Assembly: GCA_022360955.1 (NCBI GenBank)
Contig: JAKSBV010000465.1
Location: 1 to 47,972, forward strand
Reading direction: 5' to 3'
Origin: Bacillota bacterium
GTDB lineage: Bacteria > Bacillota > Clostridia > SK-Y3
DNA length: 47,972 nucleotides
The notes beneath the pieces are model-generated. The model made no database searches, was not told the origin of the DNA, and saw only the letters and a list, made by a program, of their open reading frames with translations. Made by a program: the position numbers and the translations under genes. Shown here in pieces: positions 43,576-47,972 of the stretch. The first letter of the stretch is position 1, and each line of letters starts with the position of its first letter.

Positions 43576-44208
43576 TCAGTTAACATATTTGTTCCAATTC
43601 GTTGTTATATGAAATAGGTTAACTACATCATGGAAATTATAATCTAATATTCTATCTATTTTTTTTGCGTCCATCCGTTTCCCGTATTCGGGTATTCTTA
43701 CAATTTTCCCAAAAGTTTTGGCCAGGTTTGAACCACTGATTAGTGCATCCCTTTCAATTTGAAAAACCTTTTCTAGATTTTTCAGACCAATCATTTCTCC
43801 CGTATCTTTTAAATACTGTTTTTGTAAATCAATCACCGAATAATGGGTATTAAAATTAAATTTGATTTTATATTTTTTAAATAAAAAATTGATAACCAAA
43901 AAATCATTTTCTCCCGCAAAGGTTACAATATATTTATGATGGTTAGCTGCAAATAAGTCTCTGGCGATATATAATATATCGTGTGCATCTTTTTTATTTT
44001 GTATCATATATTGTTCGGTTGTAATCGTATGGTTGCCGGCGTTATAAGAACAAGTACCTAAGACACCCATACATAGAGGTATCTTGTAAATAGCGTGCTC
44101 CAAATCAAGGTATAATGCATTACTAAAAATATGTCTGTCTCCCTTGATCGTAAGACAATTGTTTACTTCAATTTTTCCTGCATCTACTGTCATTTTATTA
44201 ATAATCAT
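43576..44208 (-). CDS. YprB-like ribonuclease-H-fold exonuclease domain protein
   Basis: 210 residues. The order of acidic residues fits a DEDD 3'-5' exonuclease of the YprB type: Asp35 and Glu37 (LYLDLEHA), Asp102 (AGENDF) and Asp194 in a YNFHDVVNL motif, the typical YprB ending; LKNLEKVFQIER resembles the loop between. It probably trims or processes RNA or DNA; the substrate is not known. It lacks the extra C-terminal domain of B. subtilis YprB. The start is ATG 44208, with only a weak ribosome site (GAAAGTGA), so the exact start is uncertain. Confidence 0.65.
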   Translation of the reverse strand: MIINKMTVDAGKIEVNNCLTIKGDRHIFSNALYLDLEHAIYKIPLCMGVLGTCSYNAGNHTITTEQYMIQNKKDAHDILYIARDLFAANHHKYIVTFAGENDFLVINFLFKKYKIKFNFNTHYSVIDLQKQYLKDTGEMIGLKNLEKVFQIERDALISGSNLAKTFGKIVRIPEYGKRMDAKKIDRILDYNFHDVVNLFHITTNWNKYVN

Positions 44209-44368
44209 CTATCATGTCACTTTCTAGTACTTTTCAACATTTTTCAATCCTTAACAGCATAAGTTGGCTATCTTTATTATACCTTTTCTTATTCTATCCA
44301 TCAATAAAGACTTTTATAGATTTTTGTATTTGACTTTTTCGCTTCTACATCTCCTATTACTGCCAACA

Positions 44369-45541
44369 TCAGCCGGATAGAGCACTCACTACATCTTCAT
44401 GGTTGATCACGCCACGAAGGCAGTTCTTGTTATCTACGACAGCCACATCATAATTGCTCTCATCTAATTTTGAGTATGTCTCAGCCAAAAAGGAATTACG
44501 CGTAATACTCTCAAACTCTTTCACAATGAATGAACTTACATCTCCTTGATTCACATCCATTAATGTTTCAAGTTCAACGTAGCCTAACAGCTCCTTCTTA
44601 TCATTTGTAACATAACAGAAATCTCTCTCATTCTCTTTTAGGCGTCGGACCACATCTGTTACATAATCTTTATCGACTGCTTGAACCACCGGTTGACGCA
44701 TAACCGTCTTAACCCGTAATATCCTGGATTTATCAACATCTTCAATAAAGCTTCTTACATAATCATTTGCAGGGTTTTCAAAAAATTCTCCCGGTTTACC
44801 CACTTGCACCAATTCCCCGTCTTTCAATAAGGCAACGCGGTCCCCCAGACGAAATGCTTCATTCATATCATGGGTGATAAATACAATGGTTTTGTCCATA
44901 TAATCTTCAATGCTTAAAAGTTCTGTCTGCATATCGCGTCGAATCAAAGGGTCCAGCGCACTAAAGGGTTCATCCATTAAAAGCAGCTCCGGTTCATTCG
45001 TCAGAGCACGCGCTAATCCGACTCTCTGTTTCATACCGCCGCTTAGCTGTCTGGGAAAATAGCTCTCCCAGCCTTTTAAACCCACCATCTCAATGGCAGC
45101 CAGTGCTTTTTGCCGGCGCTCATCATCTGCCATGCCCTGAACTTCCAATCCGTATTCCACATTCTTCAAGACTGTTCGATGACTTAGAAGACCAAAATGC
45201 TGAAATACCATAGATACCTTATGTCTACGTAATGCACGTAATTGCTTCTTATCGTATTCACAGATATTCTCTCCGTCAATTAATAATTCACCTCTGGTAG
45301 GTACATTCAACATATTCATACAACGAATCAACGAAGATTTTCCGCTGCCTGACAGTCCAACGATAACAAACATTTCCCCTTCTTCAATTTCAAGACTGAC
45401 ATTGTTGACTCCTACTGCCGTTCCCGTTTTTTCCCTTATCTCCTGTATTGATTTACCCTCATCCAACATCTTTAAGGCTCTTTCCCTGTTCTTGCCAAAA
45501 ACGAGGGTTACATTTTTAACTTCAATTTTATTCTTTGGCAA
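44369..45541 (-). CDS. opuAA: Glycine betaine ABC transporter ATPase with CBS domains
   Basis: About 390 residues. Start is probably TTG 45541, eight bases after GGAG; GTG 45550, overlapping the permease stop, is the alternative. Walker A is GLSGSGKS (about 62-69), the signature LSGGMKQRVGLARA, Walker B LLLMDEPFSALD. Residues about 285-390 form a pair of CBS domains, which in OpuA sense ionic strength. The N-terminal segment (LKMLDEGKSIQEIREKTGTAVGVNNVSL in outline) is typical of OpuAA/ProV. It drives uptake of glycine betaine or related compatible solutes. Last gene of the operon. Confidence 0.92.
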   Translation of the reverse strand: MPKNKIEVKNVTLVFGKNRERALKMLDEGKSIQEIREKTGTAVGVNNVSLEIEEGEMFVIVGLSGSGKSSLIRCMNMLNVPTRGELLIDGENICEYDKKQLRALRRHKVSMVFQHFGLLSHRTVLKNVEYGLEVQGMADDERRQKALAAIEMVGLKGWESYFPRQLSGGMKQRVGLARALTNEPELLLMDEPFSALDPLIRRDMQTELLSIEDYMDKTIVFITHDMNEAFRLGDRVALLKDGELVQVGKPGEFFENPANDYVRSFIEDVDKSRILRVKTVMRQPVVQAVDKDYVTDVVRRLKENERDFCYVTNDKKELLGYVELETLMDVNQGDVSSFIVKEFESITRNSFLAETYSKLDESNYDVAVVDNKNCLRGVINHEDVVSALSG

Positions 45542-45546
45542 TCCGA

Positions 45547-46398
45547 TCACTCCGTTTCTTTTAATCTTACAGCAGCGCCCTGTAGTACACGATCCAGCAC
45601 AATGGCCAAGAATACAATGGCTAAACCCGCTTGAAATCCCTGTCCTACTTCCAATCTTCTTATTGAGATCAATACTTGTTCCCCTATACCTTCTGCACCA
45701 ATCATAGATGAAATGACAACCATCGCCATTGCCATCATCGTTGTTTGATTAATACCTGTCATAATCGCTGACAGCGCTTGGGGAAATTCAATTTTGAACA
45801 GCATCTGCGCCGATGTTGAGCCAAAAGACTTACCTGCTTCAATGACTTCTCTATTTACATTCGCTATTCCCAAATAGGTAAGACGAATCAGCGGCGGAAT
45901 GGCATAAGTTGTCGTCGCAAAAACAGCGGGCACTTTACCAAAACCAAAAAACATCACCGCCGGTATTAGATAGACAAAACTCGGCATCGTTTGCATGGCA
46001 TCAAGAATGGGCAGTATGATTTGTTTTGCAAGATTTGACTTGGCCATTAAAATGCCTACCGGCAAACCAAGCACCAAAGATACCATAACAGATATAATGA
46101 CAATCACCAATGTATATATCATCAGGTCCCACAAACCGAACAACCCAATGCAGAATAACATCACCGACAAGACTATACCCGTTTTCAAATTGTATAGTTT
46201 CCACCCCGCATAGAATAAAGCAATAATAACCACCCACCAGGGCAATATATTCAATACCCATTCTACGGCGTTAAAAATACTTAAAATGGTCCTGCTAATA
46301 GCATCAAATAAACCCTCCAGATTAATAAGCAACCAATTCACGCATTGGTCAATGGGTTCACTAATCTCAAACCTCAAACTTTCAGGAAAACCTATCAA
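45547..46398 (-). CDS. opuAB: Glycine betaine ABC transporter permease
   Basis: 283 residues from TTG 46398, behind GGAGGGG. An N-terminal amphipathic part (FEISEPIDQCVNWLLINLEG) precedes about six to seven membrane helices; the permease loop reads EAGKSFGSTSAQMLFKIEFPQA (in part, residues about 185-205), as in OpuAB/ProW. It works with the ATPase encoded next (stop and GTG/TTG start nearly overlap) and with the binding lipoprotein encoded upstream. Confidence 0.92.
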   Translation of the reverse strand: MIGFPESLRFEISEPIDQCVNWLLINLEGLFDAISRTILSIFNAVEWVLNILPWWVVIIALFYAGWKLYNLKTGIVLSVMLFCIGLFGLWDLMIYTLVIVIISVMVSLVLGLPVGILMAKSNLAKQIILPILDAMQTMPSFVYLIPAVMFFGFGKVPAVFATTTYAIPPLIRLTYLGIANVNREVIEAGKSFGSTSAQMLFKIEFPQALSAIMTGINQTTMMAMAMVVISSMIGAEGIGEQVLISIRRLEVGQGFQAGLAIVFLAIVLDRVLQGAAVRLKETE

Positions 46399-46432
46399 TG
46401 AAATTCACCCCTCCGTCATTCTCATCATAACG

Positions 46433-46461
46433 ATGGAACCCATCTATTACATGGGTTCCAT
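46433..46461 (-). terminator. Intercistronic hairpin after the binding-protein gene
   Basis: ATGGAACCCAT and ATGGGTTCCAT form an 11-bp stem around a 7-base loop, with no T run. It lies 26 bases after the opuAC stop, the first gene of the operon. It probably stabilises the opuAC message, giving more binding protein than permease. Confidence 0.55.
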
Positions 46462-46487
46462 AAATACTCATCGTTTATTCTCTCTCT

Positions 46488-47486
46488 TTATTGGATCGCT
46501 TTTTTTATTTTTCCGTAAGCTTCTTCCGTGACCCAAGACTTCCATAAATCTTCGTTTTCCTTCAAGAACCATCGAGCCGCCTCATCAGCTTCTACCTCAT
46601 TGGACTGCATATACGCCAATCCGGCACTTGTTAATGAAGATGATGTCGTATAATTCTTCAAGAACCCGGCTATTTCAGGATGTCTCTCTTCAAAATCATT
46701 TGCACACACAACCATAACATCCACCGACGCAAACGCACCAACACCCTTTGCATAATTTTCAGCCGAGTAAGGCGTATCCTCCAGCAGAGTCAAATCATAT
46801 AGCCCCATAATCCAAGTCGGCTCCCAATTATATCCAACCCACGGTTGTCCCTTTTCATAGGCAGATGCCAATGTCGCAGAGAGGGTTGCACTTGAATCAA
46901 TTGTCTTAAAATTAAAATATTCCTCTAATCCGTAGGCTTTCATTTTTTTGTGTAAAAACTCCGTTGCGCCCCACCCTTCAGGTCCTCCGTAAATAATACC
47001 TTTTTCCGGCTCTTCCGGATCCGGGAAAAGCTCCGCATACTTTTTCAAGTCTTCAACAGTCTTTAAGTCTGGCGCAATGGCATTGTCTCCTTCAACCATA
47101 TAGGTTGGTACATATAACCCTTGCATATTGTCGTCAAAGTTGACGGCTAATTCTACGTATTCACCGTTTTTAATATCATCCTGGTATGTGGGAACATTAT
47201 CGGACCAGAGTTCCAAAACGACATCAATATCTTTTCTCTTAAGCCCGGAAATCATTACTGCAGTATCGGCACTTACTATATCCACTTGGCCCCCATACCC
47301 TTCTTCAATAATGATTTTGACTACCTGATCATGAAAAGCATTGCTGTCCCAATCGCCTTCACCGAACACTATCGGCTTTTCATCCGTTGCACCTTTTCCA
47401 TTCTCTCCATCCGTTGCACAAGAGGTTAAAATAAAAATAAGCATTATGCTTGCTAATAACCCCGCCATCTTTCTGATTGCATTCAT
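46488..47486 (-). CDS. opuAC: Glycine betaine-binding lipoprotein
   Basis: 332 residues from ATG 47486 with AGGAGG upstream. A lipoprotein signal ends in LTSCAT (Cys23). The mature protein is of the OpuAC type: GEGDWDSNAFHDQVVKIIIEE near residue 40 (in part), LELWSDNVP, and a Trp-rich stretch GQPWVGYNWEPTWIMGLYDLTLLED-like near residues 220-240, whose aromatic residues cage the quaternary amine. It captures glycine betaine (or proline betaine, carnitine) outside the membrane. It is the first gene here, whereas in B. subtilis opuA the ATPase comes first. Confidence 0.9.
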   Translation of the reverse strand: MNAIRKMAGLLASIMLIFILTSCATDGENGKGATDEKPIVFGEGDWDSNAFHDQVVKIIIEEGYGGQVDIVSADTAVMISGLKRKDIDVVLELWSDNVPTYQDDIKNGEYVELAVNFDDNMQGLYVPTYMVEGDNAIAPDLKTVEDLKKYAELFPDPEEPEKGIIYGGPEGWGATEFLHKKMKAYGLEEYFNFKTIDSSATLSATLASAYEKGQPWVGYNWEPTWIMGLYDLTLLEDTPYSAENYAKGVGAFASVDVMVVCANDFEERHPEIAGFLKNYTTSSSLTSAGLAYMQSNEVEADEAARWFLKENEDLWKSWVTEEAYGKIKKAIQ

Positions 47487-47538
47487 ATATATACTCCTCC
47501 TTTTGTAGTAAGCAATCGTTTCTGTTAAATTACCTTAA

Positions 47539-47579
47539 TTGACAATCTATATTATACATTAAAGTTGTCACTTAATCAA
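47539..47579 (-). promoter_or_regulatory. Promoter of the betaine importer with flanking inverted repeat
   Basis: TTGATT (47574-47579) and TATAAT (47551-47556), spacer 17, on the minus strand. TGACAA (47540-47545) and TTGTCA (47565-47570) form an inverted repeat around the -10, a likely operator for an osmoprotectant regulator. Confidence 0.6.
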
Positions 47580-47664
47580 GTGCTATAAAAAATTGAAGCT
47601 TTACAAATCCTAGTTTAAAGAAAATAATAACTCCTCTTCCAAGACCAAAACACATTTTGATTCA

Positions 47665-47720
47665 ATTGGAGTTGACAGTATACAGTGGACAGTTAAAACC
47701 CTCTCAACCTCCCTGCTTCC
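47665..47720 (+). repeat. Dispersed seven-base-periodic repeat, copy F
   Basis: GTTGACAGTATACAGTGGAC, then AGTTAAAACCCTCTCAACC. It repeats the ACAGTGGACAGTTAAAA part of 39220-39246. The 47580-47837 gap has no gene. Confidence 0.6.
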
Positions 47721-47837
47721 TATCAACAAAGGTATATACCCTCAAACAAAACAATGTACAACAGGATCTAAAATATAGGGACATCCCTTTTATCTTATAT
47801 ATATTCTTACTTCTATTATAAATACCTACAAAAACAA

Positions 47838-47875
47838 AAATGAGAACAAATCTTGAAGAAATGTTCTCATTTTGG
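47838..47875 (-). terminator. Terminator of the rRNA operon
   Basis: On the minus strand ATGAGAACA, a 13-base loop, TGTTCTCAT, then TTTTGTTTTTG. It begins about 25 bases after the 5S rRNA end and closes an rRNA operon that enters from the right edge. Confidence 0.8.
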
Positions 47876-47893
47876 CATATTTATATAATAGAA

Positions 47894-47972
47894 TCCGGCA
47901 ACGACCTACTTTCCCAGGAGGCCACCCTCCAAGTATCATCGGCACTGTGAAGCTTAACTACCGTGTTCGGGA
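47894..47972 (-). rRNA. rrf: 5S ribosomal RNA, 3' part (5' end outside window)
   Basis: The minus strand reads CCGAACACGGTAGTTAAGC, the loop-C/helix-III block of bacterial 5S rRNA, then GCCGATGATACTTGGAGGG and GGGAAAGTAGGTCGTTGCCG, the helix IV/V and 3' strand. About 79 of some 117 bases are inside the window. It is presumably the end of a 16S-23S-5S operon lying to the right. The exact 3' end is uncertain by a few bases. Confidence 0.93.

Noticed and set aside
47580-47893. tRNA genes next to the rRNA operon
   Set aside because: No cloverleaf or TΨC-loop sequence was seen between the betaine promoter and 5S rRNA.

Overview
The window looks like a chromosomal segment of an anaerobic, nitrogen-fixing, low-GC Firmicute of the class Clostridia. 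The reasons are the Clostridium pasteurianum-type nif layout (nifH-I1-I2-D-K-E-N-B, a 2Fe-2S ferredoxin, modA-modB, split homocitrate synthase nifVω/nifVα), a trimeric [FeFe] hydrogenase, a SigI/RsgI pair, SLH surface proteins, and strong AGGAGG ribosome sites with frequent TTG/GTG starts. No genus is claimed.

Layout. 1-540: 5' part of a tyrosine recombinase with its promoter and a 20-bp palindrome. 703-13500 (minus strand): one long nif operon, from a leader with palindromes and a terminator-like hairpin before nifH to an intrinsic terminator after nifVα; nifVα carries a frameshift. 13606-16480: an AlaA-type aminotransferase and a MATE pump. 16832-23940: a MarR / response regulator / histidine kinase / membrane-fusion lipoprotein / RND pump operon. 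24003-25369: an MFS carrier and a doubtful small ORF. 25867-30566: a LacI repressor and a divergent sugar ABC importer without its ATPase. 30576-40123 (minus strand): hydC, then an SLH protein, sigI and rsgI, then hydB-hydA, so a surface/sigma block sits inside what is usually a compact hydrogenase operon. 40262-41600 (plus strand): PadR regulator, small membrane partner, signal peptidase I. 41752-44208: M14 cell-wall peptidase, FxsA, a YprB-like nuclease. 44369-47580: a glycine-betaine ABC importer. 47838-47972: the terminator and 3' part of a 5S rRNA on the minus strand.

How the genes work together. The nif operon supplies the nitrogenase, its cofactor scaffold (NifE, NifN-B), homocitrate, molybdate uptake, an electron carrier and the PII-like switch NifI1/NifI2. 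The hydrogenase can recycle or vent the H2 that nitrogenase and fermentation make. The clearest unexpected signal is regulatory: sigI and the SLH gene share a promoter-like block (ACCCC, then ATAAAAATAAC, then CGWA, with identical spacing), which suggests that this SigI controls the surface protein, with an RsgI whose outer region is an extremely charged tail rather than a carbohydrate-binding module. Intergenic regions hold a dispersed family of seven-base-periodic repeats.
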